47,334 nt of DNA from IMG/VR virus record IMGVR_UViG_3300008450_000065, positions 1 to 47,334 of that record, one strand, 5' to 3'. The position numbers were made by a program, and so were the translations under genes. The stretch comes from a virus. Position 1 is the first letter of the stretch. Each line of letters begins with the position of its first letter. Shown here one piece after another: positions 16,801-25,394 of the stretch. The notes beneath the pieces are model-generated. The model ran no database searches, was not told the DNA's origin, and was given only the letters and a program-made list of their open reading frames with translations.

Positions 16801-19800
16801 CGAGTATCCTGTTGATACCCTTGGTGGATACCTTCTCAGACAGGAAGTAATTGTCGAACTGCGCCTTCAGGCGCTCCACATGGAGGTCGGCAAGGTTCCG
16901 CATCGTCTCGACGTAGCGGTCATACTCGTCGTCGGTCAGTTCACGCTTGAGTTCTTCCTTCAGACCCTTGATCTTTTCAGTGGTTTTCTTGGTCTTGTTA
17001 CCTTCGACGGCTTCCTCGTAGGTGATCTCCGCGCCGTCTTCGAGTTCCTTCTTGGAGAGTGTGCCGATGGCGAGGAGCCTCTTGAGTACATCCTCGTCAA
17101 CCTTCGTGTCACGCCCGGAACCGTCCAGACGTTCATCACCGAGGATGAGCAGAGGAGCGTTGCGGAGTTCCTTATCCAGCTTGAACCGGGGGCTGGCAAT
17201 GCGGCGGCTAATCACCAAGGCATAAGATACCACGAGGCGAGAGTTTCCCGTCAGTGCCAGCAGCTTGGCGAGACGTTCATTATACGTGTTGTACAATTTC
17301 GCCGCGTTCGTGCGCATGGCGTCCTTGAGATGCTCAGCGATGTTTGCCCCATGGTTGCGCAGAGCGTTGTAAGTACCCAGACGCAGGAACTTGCGCACGA
17401 ACCTCTCGAACCTGTCGAGGTTATCGATCTTGAGGTCCCTGAGAGTGTTGGTCGCTTCCTCCATGCTGGCGGGCGGCGTAGGGAGAAGGTCAAGCTGATT
17501 GCGCAGTGAATGCTGCGCAGAGTAGACCGAGTCTTGACTGAACCTACCCGTGCCGTTGTTGGTCATCACGGTCTGGAGGTTGAGCGCGAAGGTGCTGGGC
17601 GTGAACATGGACGAACCATTGCGCACGGTGCTGCGGGCCTGAGACACGAGATAGCGGACGATGTCGTCCTCGAACTTCACACCCAGCTTGTTCAGTACAT
17701 CCTTGATGGCATACCAGACACGGGCGAGGATGCTGCTGTCCAGCTTCTCAGCGAACTTCGCCATGTACTCTTCGACCGCCTCGCGGCGGGCACCGAGCAT
17801 GTCAACATCTTCGCTAGTAGTCGGACGAGCTTCTCTCTTTGTATCACCTCCAACTTTCTTCTTAACCATGTCCAATGTAGAGCGGAGATGGTCTTCAATC
17901 TCGATGTTCCTCTTTTGGTAGGCTTCCTCTACCAGCGAACTGAACTCTTTCAGTAGTGAAGATGCGTTACCTTCATTGTCTTCAAACCAATTCTGGATAA
18001 TTAAATCCGCATCGTCTTGGTATTCAAGATCGGTAAGAAGTTTACTGAGTGCTCTGCTGCTACCTTCAACATCACCGTCTAGTGATCTGGCGTTGTCGAG
18101 GATGCTGTCCATCTTGGCGATGGCTTGTTTGTAGTCAGAACCCTTGATCGGAGAGAGTATCTCAAGAAAGAGGTCACCCACCTTTCCGACACTGTCGGGG
18201 TTGTTGATATTACGCAGCTTCTCTTGAACTTCAGAGAATGCGCTAACAAACGTACCCACATCTAGCTTTGCTGGGATGCGCGGCATCTTGGGAACAGCAA
18301 CAGCCCCGATAACAGAGCCTGCACCTTTCAGAAAACCGCGCCGAGACATAGGCGCAACCCCGGCAGGACGTAAGCCAAGAGCACCATCGACCGACTGACG
18401 CACACTGGGGTTATTATCATAGACGTAGTCCATGAGTGCATCGAACTGCTTCGCGGGCAGCAGAGCACGCATACCATAGTGACCGATGGCCTCGTGAGCC
18501 AGCAGGAACCGCATGTGCTTCTCGGTCGGGATGCGGTCGGTGAAGACCAGCACCGTGTTGTCGAAGGCGTAGCCCGAAGCCGGGGCAGTGTCGAAATCTC
18601 CCTGCGGACGCGCTGCCACTGCACGTTGGTACAGTTCGGGATTGCGGCGCTGGAGGTCAGCTTGGTTCTTGTAGACGTAGAAGCGCGGAGCCTTGGCAAG
18701 ACCACTGCGGAACTTGTCCACGATAGCCTTGGCCCGGATCGGGTTCACACCCTTGGCGGGGCGACCGTTCTCATCCACGGGGTTAGTGACGGCGTCGAAC
18801 TGGGAGAGGCGATACCGCCCTTCATCGATGTCCTTGAGCGCCTGCTCAACACCGGCCCACCCTTGGGATGTCTTGTCCTTGTAAGTTTCAAGATACGCAC
18901 GCGCAGTCCACTGCGCCTGATCAGAGATACCCTGCCCCTTGGCCCAGAAGATGAGGTTAGTAAAAGCGTTCCTGTACTCTTCCCTACGTTCGGGCGTATC
19001 CTTACCGGCCTTGGCTAGGCCCTTGATCTTATCTGTCTGCTTCCTGACTTGAGCAACGGCGGAATAAACCTCCTCCAACTCACTGGCGGGAACCTTATTC
19101 TCATCGATGTTTTTCGACCCCTCCATGGCGTCTGCGGCAAGGTCAGCCTTGGCGTCATCCGATAGGTCCGCGTACTTGGCATCTGCCAGACGGGCAGCTA
19201 CCATTATCTGTTCCAGCGGGCTGAGTTCGGTGACAATGTACTCTTGCGCCTTGGCGCGTGCAGCGGGCGAGAGTTTCTCGTCGTTACCCATCCGCACAAG
19301 CTGAGCAAATGCAGTCGTGCGCTCATCCGCGTTGGCATTATTGGCTGCTATGATAGCGTCATCGACCTTCTTCAGGTCCTTCGCAGCTTTCTCAGCGGCC
19401 TTCTTCTCAGCCTTCAGTTCAGCGGGGGTTTTTGAGGGGGCGACCGCGACCGCCCCTTGGGCTTTTGGGGGTCGCGGTTTCCTGCCCGTTGGCTTCTTTT
19501 CCTCTAGCTTAGCGGCCCCACCAGCTTCTTCCCGTAGGGTTTCACTCCGGGCGGCAGGCCCTTGTTCTGCTTGCGCGGGTTCTTGGGCGGCGGTCTGCTG
19601 TCTTGCGCGGCCACGATTGCGCGGGCCTGCCGTTCCGCCTGCTCCGGGCTGCTCGGCCTGCTGTTCCCCAGTCTCCCTGTCTGCTGGTACGTCTGCAAGA
19701 GTCCTTGTATCCGCGCCTCCCGGTCCTGATCTGAAGTCATCAATGACCTCCTGCCTGATGGTGAACTCTTCACCGCCTGTACCGAATGTGCGTGCGCGAT

Positions 19801-22546
19801 CAGCAACCTTGAGCGTGTTGACCATGGTATCAGCAAACCGCTGTACCTTCTCTTTCTGCTCAAGCGTAAGCCTCTCGACCTTCAACAGCTTGGTCACCTT
19901 CCCCAGCTTCTTGAAGATATGCTTGGCGATGTCGCTCTCATTGAACTGCGTCTTGCCAGCAAGCAAAAGCTGGTTGAGGAAAGTACGGATACGCTGCGAT
20001 GCCTTACCGACGTTGGGTGTAAGTTTAGGCGTAACACCAGTCGAAAGCGTTTCGACTTGCGCAGCAGTACCTGTGGGTATCACATCTTCAGTGCCACGCT
20101 GGACAACTGTAACCTTACCAGTCGGCTCGCCCTTCTTACCCTTTGCTTTGCCGCGCTGAAGGCGCTGCAATGTGGCAGTAGGGGTTTCCGTTCCAGACCT
20201 AACGGGTGCGTAGCCAGTCACACCACCAAGCTGTTCCGGGGTGTACGTTGCCTGCATACCAGCACCCATAGGGGTCTGGGCAATCGGCTGGCGCTGCGGC
20301 CCTGCAACGAACTGCTGCGCCCGCCCACGGGCAAGCTCAGCCTGACGGTTGGCAACAATACGATCCGTAGCGACGCGGCGGCGGGCTTCGGTCGTGGTGG
20401 GAACACCACGCACCACATCAGCAATCGGAAGGGCAGGTGCCGTACCGGGTGCCACACCAGTGGGGATAGGCTGCGCAGGCGCAGCCTGACTGCCGAAAAA
20501 TTGCTGCGCACCCTGCCGCTGTGCGGCCTGCTGCTGTACGCCCTGCTGCGCCTGCGCTGCCTGCTGCGCCTGTGCCAATGCAGCGGCTTGGAACTGTTCA
20601 AACGTACCGAAACCACCCGTCTGAGCGGGGGTCATGGTGGTGCCCATACTCATGGGACCACCCGTCACGGGGGGAACCGCAGGCGTGGGAGGAGCCACAG
20701 GAGACATCTGCAACGGCGGCGCACCGACAGTCATCGCACCCGGAGTTACAGTCGGAACAGGACCAGCCTGCCCCATAGCGCCGGGTACGGCACCTTCAGT
20801 ACCGAAGTATGGGCCGGGGATCGTGCTGGGGATAGCGGGTGTAGGACCAACTTGGAACGTCTGGTCAGCAGCACCCGTCAGCGGGGCCTGCGTACCAGCA
20901 AAAGGCTGAAGACCAACGACAGGGTTGGTCATCTGCTGCACAGCGGCCTGCTCAGCCGCCTGCTCTTCCATGATACGGGTGTAGGGCTGCGGCGGGGCGA
21001 AGACCTTCTTATACTCAGTGTCACCGATCTGCTTCTTCAGATCGATAAGATACTGGGCATAGCCGGGATCGTCCTGAGATACCGGCAGCAGGAGATTGGC
21101 TTCGGTCTTATTGTCAGCCAGCGAACCAGCGAACGCACCACCGGCACCGCCCATCACGCCACCCATTAGGGCACCGGCAGCGAAGGCGTTGATGATACGA
21201 TTGGTCGCTTCAGCGGAGTTCAGGTCGAGGACAGGGTTAGCTGCGATCTGGAGGACTTCCTGCGTGCCTTCAGTTGCGCCTTCGATACCCATGCCAAGTG
21301 CGCCGTATCCGGCGATGCGGCCTGTGCGCCCCTTGGCGACACCCTTGAGGATGTCCATGGACTTGCGCTGGGTTTTGGCAACGCCGACAACGTCACCCGC
21401 GAGTTCACTGAAGAGACGGCCAGCCAGCAGCAGTTCGGGGGCAGTGTCAAGAAGACCGCCAAGCGTACCGACCAGCAGAGACACAGGGCGGTTGCCCTCG
21501 CCCCCGTCAGCCATGGTTTCGCCGTAGGCAGCACCCGTTTGCTGGAAGATATTTGAAGCAGTAGACGCTGCGATACCACCACCGATCTGCCGCATACGGC
21601 GCTCAATGGCAGGGGCCTGCTTCATCACAGCCTGCGCACCAGCCGTCAGACCCTCGTTCAGCATCTCGTCAAAGGCACCGGGAGCAAGGCGCGTCTTGGC
21701 GGCATTCGCCGCCGCGTTGGTCATGCCAGCCGCAGAGAGCATGAGCTTCTTTTCGGCGGCGTCCAGTGCTTCGCCCTTCAACTGCTTCTTGGCAGCTTCG
21801 AGCAGCGCCTTCTTGACCGCCGCCTTACCGAAGAATCCACCGATGGCACCAAGCACGGCACCAGCGGGGGCGGCAGGACCCGTAGCAGCACCACCAGCGA
21901 CAGCACCAACACCGGCAGTGATGGCAGACTCGACCACGTTGGGGCCAAGGCGACCGATGGTCGCGGCCATCCAGTCAAGGACGCCGTTCTCAGGCGTAGA
22001 GCCAATATCGGTGAAGTTGCGACTGTAAACCTGATTGGGCTGGAGGTCTGCTTCCTGATCTGCCAAGTACTGCCCGGTCTGCTCTGCACCCAGCCACTGA
22101 AGCCCGAGACCAGCCATCTGCTGCATCTCGTCCGTACCCATGCTGAAGTTCTTGCCCATCAAGGTCAGAAGACCGGGGTCACGGATGCTCTGCACATACT
22201 GGCTGAAGCTGGTATCGTCCACCACTTGCCAGTTACCTTCAGGCAGCGGGGCTTCCTGCCCAGCGTACTTCGACATGACCGCAACGTCTGTGTCGTTGTT
22301 GGCGTCAACGACATGACCACCAATGAAGTACTTGTTCTCTTCGGGGCTGTAGGCGACACGGGCAGTACGCTGCGTGGGTTCTTCTTCCGGCTGCATAAAC
22401 TGCTGGTTTTGCGTCCTCAGACCCGCGCGGATACCAGCAGCGTACTGGTCGATATCGCGCGAGGCCCTGTCGGCAATCGCCTGCGGAGTGTTCTGCCCCA
22501 AACCCTGAAGCATGGGGGAAGTTGTTCCGAGGAACCTGTCAGCCAT
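13841..22546 (-). CDS. Giant polyvalent/internal virion protein with zincin and PLxRFG-type domains
   Basis: 2,901 residues, ATG at 22546 with AAGGG about 8 nt upstream. Features in order: Gly/Ala-rich hydrophobic segments (about 200-260, 450-480); a P- and Q/A-rich region (about 545-690); a charged low-complexity linker (about 937-1015); an HExxGH zincin site H1351-E1352...H1356 with the likely third ligand in REAVE1592-E1593; long coiled-coil regions (1750-2050); and a C-terminal PLxRFG-like hydrophobic unit (YKTYPLTSLSLFKNL, about 2580). Such giant proteins are carried in the capsid and injected to protect or deliver DNA. It is last in the ejection-protein block. Confidence 0.85.
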   Translation of the reverse strand: MADRFLGTTSPMLQGLGQNTPQAIADRASRDIDQYAAGIRAGLRTQNQQFMQPEEEPTQRTARVAYSPEENKYFIGGHVVDANNDTDVAVMSKYAGQEAPLPEGNWQVVDDTSFSQYVQSIRDPGLLTLMGKNFSMGTDEMQQMAGLGLQWLGAEQTGQYLADQEADLQPNQVYSRNFTDIGSTPENGVLDWMAATIGRLGPNVVESAITAGVGAVAGGAATGPAAPAGAVLGAIGGFFGKAAVKKALLEAAKKQLKGEALDAAEKKLMLSAAGMTNAAANAAKTRLAPGAFDEMLNEGLTAGAQAVMKQAPAIERRMRQIGGGIAASTASNIFQQTGAAYGETMADGGEGNRPVSLLVGTLGGLLDTAPELLLAGRLFSELAGDVVGVAKTQRKSMDILKGVAKGRTGRIAGYGALGMGIEGATEGTQEVLQIAANPVLDLNSAEATNRIINAFAAGALMGGVMGGAGGAFAGSLADNKTEANLLLPVSQDDPGYAQYLIDLKKQIGDTEYKKVFAPPQPYTRIMEEQAAEQAAVQQMTNPVVGLQPFAGTQAPLTGAADQTFQVGPTPAIPSTIPGPYFGTEGAVPGAMGQAGPVPTVTPGAMTVGAPPLQMSPVAPPTPAVPPVTGGPMSMGTTMTPAQTGGFGTFEQFQAAALAQAQQAAQAQQGVQQQAAQRQGAQQFFGSQAAPAQPIPTGVAPGTAPALPIADVVRGVPTTTEARRRVATDRIVANRQAELARGRAQQFVAGPQRQPIAQTPMGAGMQATYTPEQLGGVTGYAPVRSGTETPTATLQRLQRGKAKGKKGEPTGKVTVVQRGTEDVIPTGTAAQVETLSTGVTPKLTPNVGKASQRIRTFLNQLLLAGKTQFNESDIAKHIFKKLGKVTKLLKVERLTLEQKEKVQRFADTMVNTLKVADRARTFGTGGEEFTIRQEVIDDFRSGPGGADTRTLADVPADRETGEQQAEQPGAGGTAGPRNRGRARQQTAAQEPAQAEQGPAARSETLREEAGGAAKLEEKKPTGRKPRPPKAQGAVAVAPSKTPAELKAEKKAAEKAAKDLKKVDDAIIAANNANADERTTAFAQLVRMGNDEKLSPAARAKAQEYIVTELSPLEQIMVAARLADAKYADLSDDAKADLAADAMEGSKNIDENKVPASELEEVYSAVAQVRKQTDKIKGLAKAGKDTPERREEYRNAFTNLIFWAKGQGISDQAQWTARAYLETYKDKTSQGWAGVEQALKDIDEGRYRLSQFDAVTNPVDENGRPAKGVNPIRAKAIVDKFRSGLAKAPRFYVYKNQADLQRRNPELYQRAVAARPQGDFDTAPASGYAFDNTVLVFTDRIPTEKHMRFLLAHEAIGHYGMRALLPAKQFDALMDYVYDNNPSVRQSVDGALGLRPAGVAPMSRRGFLKGAGSVIGAVAVPKMPRIPAKLDVGTFVSAFSEVQEKLRNINNPDSVGKVGDLFLEILSPIKGSDYKQAIAKMDSILDNARSLDGDVEGSSRALSKLLTDLEYQDDADLIIQNWFEDNEGNASSLLKEFSSLVEEAYQKRNIEIEDHLRSTLDMVKKKVGGDTKREARPTTSEDVDMLGARREAVEEYMAKFAEKLDSSILARVWYAIKDVLNKLGVKFEDDIVRYLVSQARSTVRNGSSMFTPSTFALNLQTVMTNNGTGRFSQDSVYSAQHSLRNQLDLLPTPPASMEEATNTLRDLKIDNLDRFERFVRKFLRLGTYNALRNHGANIAEHLKDAMRTNAAKLYNTYNERLAKLLALTGNSRLVVSYALVISRRIASPRFKLDKELRNAPLLILGDERLDGSGRDTKVDEDVLKRLLAIGTLSKKELEDGAEITYEEAVEGNKTKKTTEKIKGLKEELKRELTDDEYDRYVETMRNLADLHVERLKAQFDNYFLSEKVSTKGINRILANKEVTGDDAKFVKDIVNHAKKLFVDDMEYDERGLPDVTTKTAMRMEQFFKAVNTAIVKKEFTDDLKKDVREFYFPKPTKKLTKEEEQARAEALAKGNEKSEAAIKKIEEFRSRRKEFTGLEEQSVIYTVQDKVKEIVLADAAFERAQMFVRRSIASSHVPLWREGKFQVRVEAQINGRTVQLHPDVQSKMIYSLAPKLSDAENQAAFYNDAMKDIEYSGLVRDDATGEYKTQTFKLFARASQAVDTVSSDPSLDIDNFLYVSRVLGIPLAPDKHAKAITMLTAPGSALRKSLKFDDSPGYDPSRTIDAVARHVTTRSSLIVKTRFQPLLRDLMDQSSETGKKWFGDKEAVITAKERLDAATDQKQKDYWQDRLTKELYMYVITNPGAKGWDGSRSTFNNQPTKASLGMRFYSDTVKDFDAINDAPNINESTFEGKRYAALAKMITSVGFLGGVMTQFAQNIMSFYTNVLPFLASKDSQTGFGGGFGMAVMPMYLKSFKDVVGWRGLNPFSDPIEDAKAFEKAANEIKAARDAGNTAKEAELIQQYGLTYYEALNIAREIREGKLIPAQANALLETARGMFTGAWAKGFLKFSDWYMAPFNVSEQATRRATFLTAFRLEFNRLKEAGFAEDKASEMARLFAVDTVDKTLGEYSNTNRPPMWRDGWMSLLFVYKTYPLTSLSLFKNLSRGGKLGMLTALYVLAGAAGFPLVDDIEDFIDTLSQRLGLDLGQGPAVRMAIVRQLEEVFPGWSDFILRGPMNHYTGMDVGAKFGLEDFIPGTGIFLKGANTTQELKSIAGPVIGMGLSIGEFVYAAGRAPLSSTTNLLDVSREAPFSLVRAIGDSVAYMQNGAIVDRRGYIVSPEVSAMTVASRILGFYPADAARQYDFIKYANRMNYDYKEVGTAYKLAWVKAMMTGDRAQAARIVREVNDWNEANKGGPGVIRNFLRNAQKALQEARRPAGERLLKSAPVASRASLERFLDNVAPPE
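17815..18349 (-). other. AT-rich insert with Tat-like motif inside the giant gene
   Basis: About residues 1400-1577 of the giant protein. It starts at an internal Met with MSRRGFLKGAGSVIGAV, which has the twin-arginine form S-R-R-x-F-L-K and a weakly hydrophobic stretch. It continues as an acidic helical domain (VQEKLRNINNPD, then LLTDLEYQDDADLII). Counting by eye, bases 17881-18060 have 78 of 180 G or C, while 18481-18540 has 40 of 60. It separates the HExxGH site from the REAVEEY glutamates by about 235 residues. Boundaries are approximate. Confidence 0.6.
19504..19740 (-). CDS. Candidate overlapping gene within the giant gene (alternative frame)
   Basis: 78 codons in another frame of the same strand. 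ATG at 19740-19738 is preceded by AGGAGG with 6 nt between. The product starts MTSDQDREARIQGLLQTYQQ, contains SSPEQAERQARAIVAAQDSR, and ends in a Pro/Lys-rich tail. In this frame 63 of 78 codons end in G or C; in the main frame over the same bases only about 40 of 78 do, and the main-frame product is low-complexity (A, E, Q, G, R). This suggests a real overprinted gene, or the relic of an ancestral frame. No homologue is recognised. Confidence 0.5.
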   Translation of the reverse strand: MTSDQDREARIQGLLQTYQQTGRLGNSRPSSPEQAERQARAIVAAQDSRPPPKNPRKQNKGLPPGVKPYGKKLVGPLS

Positions 22547-22556
22547 AACGATACCC

Positions 22557-25376
22557 TTATTGCGGCGTAACGCCGGTAGCCCGTGTCACCCTAACCTGCG
22601 GCTGGGGTCTTGTCACTACCCCTTGTGGCGTTGTCGTCTCCGCACCCATGGTGTACTCGATGATGTTACCACGCTCATCGGTAAAGACAATCTTACCAAG
22701 CTTACCTGAGACAGGGTCCATCTCTTCGCTGGACTTCGTCAGCTTGTTGGTAGCGATCAGCTTCTGGAACTCTGCGTTCTGCTTCAGTTCTTCGAGCGTC
22801 GTGACTTCAGCAATCTTACCCTGTATTTTCACTTTTTCGAGAAGGACTTCGCGCTCAAACTCAGCGTTCTTCTCGGCGGTTGCTGCCTGTTCGGCTGCTG
22901 CCGACGCCTTAATCTTCGGCAAGAACAGGTCCCGCGCTTCCGTTGCGGTGATACCGCCACCGGAGATGAGTTCGTTGTTAACATACACCTGAACAAGCGT
23001 AGAGTTCTCGACCGGTACAATCTCAACAAGCTGTCCAGTGCCGCGAGACACCATGTCCGCAAACGGCTTCGGGTTGTTATTAACCATCAACTCGTTGACA
23101 GCAATGTTGATGTACTCATCGACACGAGCCAGATTGAGTTCTTCGATCTTGAGTTCAGCGGCACGCTCAGCCTGTCGCACCGTGTCCTCGACATCCGTCA
23201 GGTTTGTTGCAACACCTTCGATCTCAGCGAGGATCGTCTGGGCTTCGTCGTACCTGCCAAACTGCTTCGCCACTTCGAGGCGGCGCTGAAGGTCCTGATA
23301 CTTCTTGGTTGCGGTGGCACGCGCCGTTTCCGCCGTCTGGTAGCTGTAGTTCAGATCGGACTCGACACGCACCTGCTCCCGGTCGTACTTCTCCAGATTG
23401 AAGGTAGAGAGTTCGGTCGGCCTCGCCGTATCAGTGGTCATCGGCGTGTTGGCAACCACACGCGCTTCGTTGTAGAGCGTAGCGAAGTACGCATTGTAAT
23501 CGCTGTTGGTAAGACCAGCGATACCTTCCTTGCCCGCATCGTGCGTAGCCGTGGGCGCACCCATCTTGAGTACATCCCAAGCGTTACCCTGATACGCAGC
23601 ACCCCAGAGGTTAGGGGGGATACCGAGAATTTCGATCATCTTGAGTTGGAGCAGCGCCGCATCGACGCTTTCTACTTTCTCCATCCCACCGGCAAAAATT
23701 TCATTGGCAAGCTCAGTGAACTTGGGCGGAACGCCGTATTCCGCAATGAATGCTTCGTCGGTGTAGAACTTCTTCAGTAGATCAAGCTGACCCTTCTGGA
23801 CATGGAAGTCACCAAACGTACCGGAAACGGGGTTCTTGCGCTTGTCCTTACCAAAGGCACTCTCAATACCCCAGACAGCAACGAGCGCCGCACGAGGTAC
23901 TTCAAACTCATCTGCGCGAGCCAGATACTCCTGACCCTTTTTCGACTGTACGGCGGGACCAAGAAGCGGAAGACGTTCAGGGACGCGCTCAGCGACTGCA
24001 CTCGCGGAAAAATCGGTAATGGCCTTCACACGCGCCGGATCACCCGTGAGCGGCGTAGCCGCTGGGATATCCAAAGCAGGATAAGCCCCAGCCACAGCTT
24101 CAGGCGTCTGCGGAGGAGTTACACCGGGCGCAGCCTGAAGGTCCGTCTTACCACCAGTAGCAGTCTGAGCAGCAGCGGCATCAGCGACAGGGGTTGGACC
24201 TTTAGCAGTTTTACCAAACCTACCCTTGTACTTCTGATAATACCCAAACGGGTCTTTCTGAGCCTCTTCAATTGCTGCCGGGTTGGCAAGCATGAAATCC
24301 TTTACCGCAGGTGTCTCGAACCACTGAAGAGCTTCAGTGTTGCGTGCCTTCATCGTCTGGCGAGTATCGTAATCAGCCTGCGAACCAAAAAGATAGCTAC
24401 CTGCATCCCCGAAAACATTCGTCATAAGGGAGCCGCGCAGACGATTATACTGGATAATAGCCCGCTGATTTGCCTTGTACGCTTCTGTCGCATTGGCCGC
24501 TGGCGGTAGATACGACTTCGGCTCATATCCGCCGCCACCGGGGGGCAGGGCGCTGGATGGTGTATCAACAACATACGGCGGCAGACCAGCCAGACCTGCG
24601 CGAGAAGCGGGGGCAGTGCCGGGAGCGCCGGGGGCGGGAGCGACAGCACCGGTAAACCCGATGGAGTCGGGAGCCGGGATGGCATTTGCCCTGCCGCTCT
24701 CACCGACACCACGGGGCTGCGTTTCACGTTCCGGCATGGTCCCACGGGGCTGTGCAGCCGGAAGTTCGCTTACAGACTGAGCGGCAAGGTTTGCACGCTT
24801 GTAGTCACCGGTACGGATCGCCTCATCGATAGTCGTGAAGATATCATTAAAGAAGGTCACACGCTCACGAGTACCGCCGACCTTGGTAGCAATATCTCCA
24901 TCAAGTTTTGTAAGCGCAGCGCGAATGCGCGGCTGCATGTTGGGCGGGGCCACTCGCAACTGCTGCTCAAGGATATACTTCTCACGCCCAAGGCTGTCGA
25001 TCTCAGCCTTCTGGGCAGCAAGTTCAGAATTGTACTGTCCCTCAAGGAGCTTGCGCCTTTGCACGGCGCGGTCGCGCTCATAAGACACACCAGCAGCACC
25101 GCCAGCATCGGCAGCACCGCCACTTCCCGGCTTCGGAGAAGTCATACCGGGCGGCATGGGCGGGGCCGCAGGAGCAGCCCAATCGGGGAGCGCAACTTCA
25201 GACCGGGGCGTCAGACCAGCGGTGAATTGATCCAGCCCCGCCTGCTGCTGACGCATCAGACCTGCGCGTTCGCGTGCCGCACGCTGTTCATTCAGTTCCT
25301 GCGCTTTGGCGTAACGCTCACGTTCAAGAGCAGCAACCGAGCTTGCGGTAGTGTAAAGACCCGGAGTGTATGCCAT
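22557..25376 (-). CDS. Internal virion (ejection) protein with lytic transglycosylase domain
   Basis: 939 residues. Residues 1-110 are coiled-coil and charged; 60-460 is Pro/Ala-rich and probably flexible. An SLT-like domain spans about 485-640, with catalytic E505 in AVWGIESAFG followed by GTFGDFHVQ. The rest is long helices (TARATATKKYQDLQRRLEV and similar). A muralytic domain inside a large structural protein is typical of podovirus ejection proteins that open the cell wall during DNA entry (as in T7 gp16). It lies 10 nt upstream of the giant gene and 18 nt after the next ejection protein. Confidence 0.82.
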   Translation of the reverse strand: MAYTPGLYTTASSVAALERERYAKAQELNEQRAARERAGLMRQQQAGLDQFTAGLTPRSEVALPDWAAPAAPPMPPGMTSPKPGSGGAADAGGAAGVSYERDRAVQRRKLLEGQYNSELAAQKAEIDSLGREKYILEQQLRVAPPNMQPRIRAALTKLDGDIATKVGGTRERVTFFNDIFTTIDEAIRTGDYKRANLAAQSVSELPAAQPRGTMPERETQPRGVGESGRANAIPAPDSIGFTGAVAPAPGAPGTAPASRAGLAGLPPYVVDTPSSALPPGGGGYEPKSYLPPAANATEAYKANQRAIIQYNRLRGSLMTNVFGDAGSYLFGSQADYDTRQTMKARNTEALQWFETPAVKDFMLANPAAIEEAQKDPFGYYQKYKGRFGKTAKGPTPVADAAAAQTATGGKTDLQAAPGVTPPQTPEAVAGAYPALDIPAATPLTGDPARVKAITDFSASAVAERVPERLPLLGPAVQSKKGQEYLARADEFEVPRAALVAVWGIESAFGKDKRKNPVSGTFGDFHVQKGQLDLLKKFYTDEAFIAEYGVPPKFTELANEIFAGGMEKVESVDAALLQLKMIEILGIPPNLWGAAYQGNAWDVLKMGAPTATHDAGKEGIAGLTNSDYNAYFATLYNEARVVANTPMTTDTARPTELSTFNLEKYDREQVRVESDLNYSYQTAETARATATKKYQDLQRRLEVAKQFGRYDEAQTILAEIEGVATNLTDVEDTVRQAERAAELKIEELNLARVDEYINIAVNELMVNNNPKPFADMVSRGTGQLVEIVPVENSTLVQVYVNNELISGGGITATEARDLFLPKIKASAAAEQAATAEKNAEFEREVLLEKVKIQGKIAEVTTLEELKQNAEFQKLIATNKLTKSSEEMDPVSGKLGKIVFTDERGNIIEYTMGAETTTPQGVVTRPQPQVRVTRATGVTPQ

Positions 25377-25394
25377 CAGATGGTCTTTCCGTTA

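Noticed and set aside
16250-17509. 419-codon plus-strand frame within the giant gene
   Set aside because: No Shine-Dalgarno, composition typical of an antisense shadow (Leu/Arg/His-rich), and the sense frame encodes coherent protein.
18347-18349. Internal translation start at M1400 (Tat-like motif) as a separate gene
   Set aside because: No convincing Shine-Dalgarno directly upstream and the frame is uninterrupted; kept only as a possible signal within the giant protein.
19919-21169. 416-codon plus-strand frame within the giant gene
   Set aside because: Product is Arg/His/Thr-rich and shows no motif; antisense shadow of Pro/Gln-rich sense codons.
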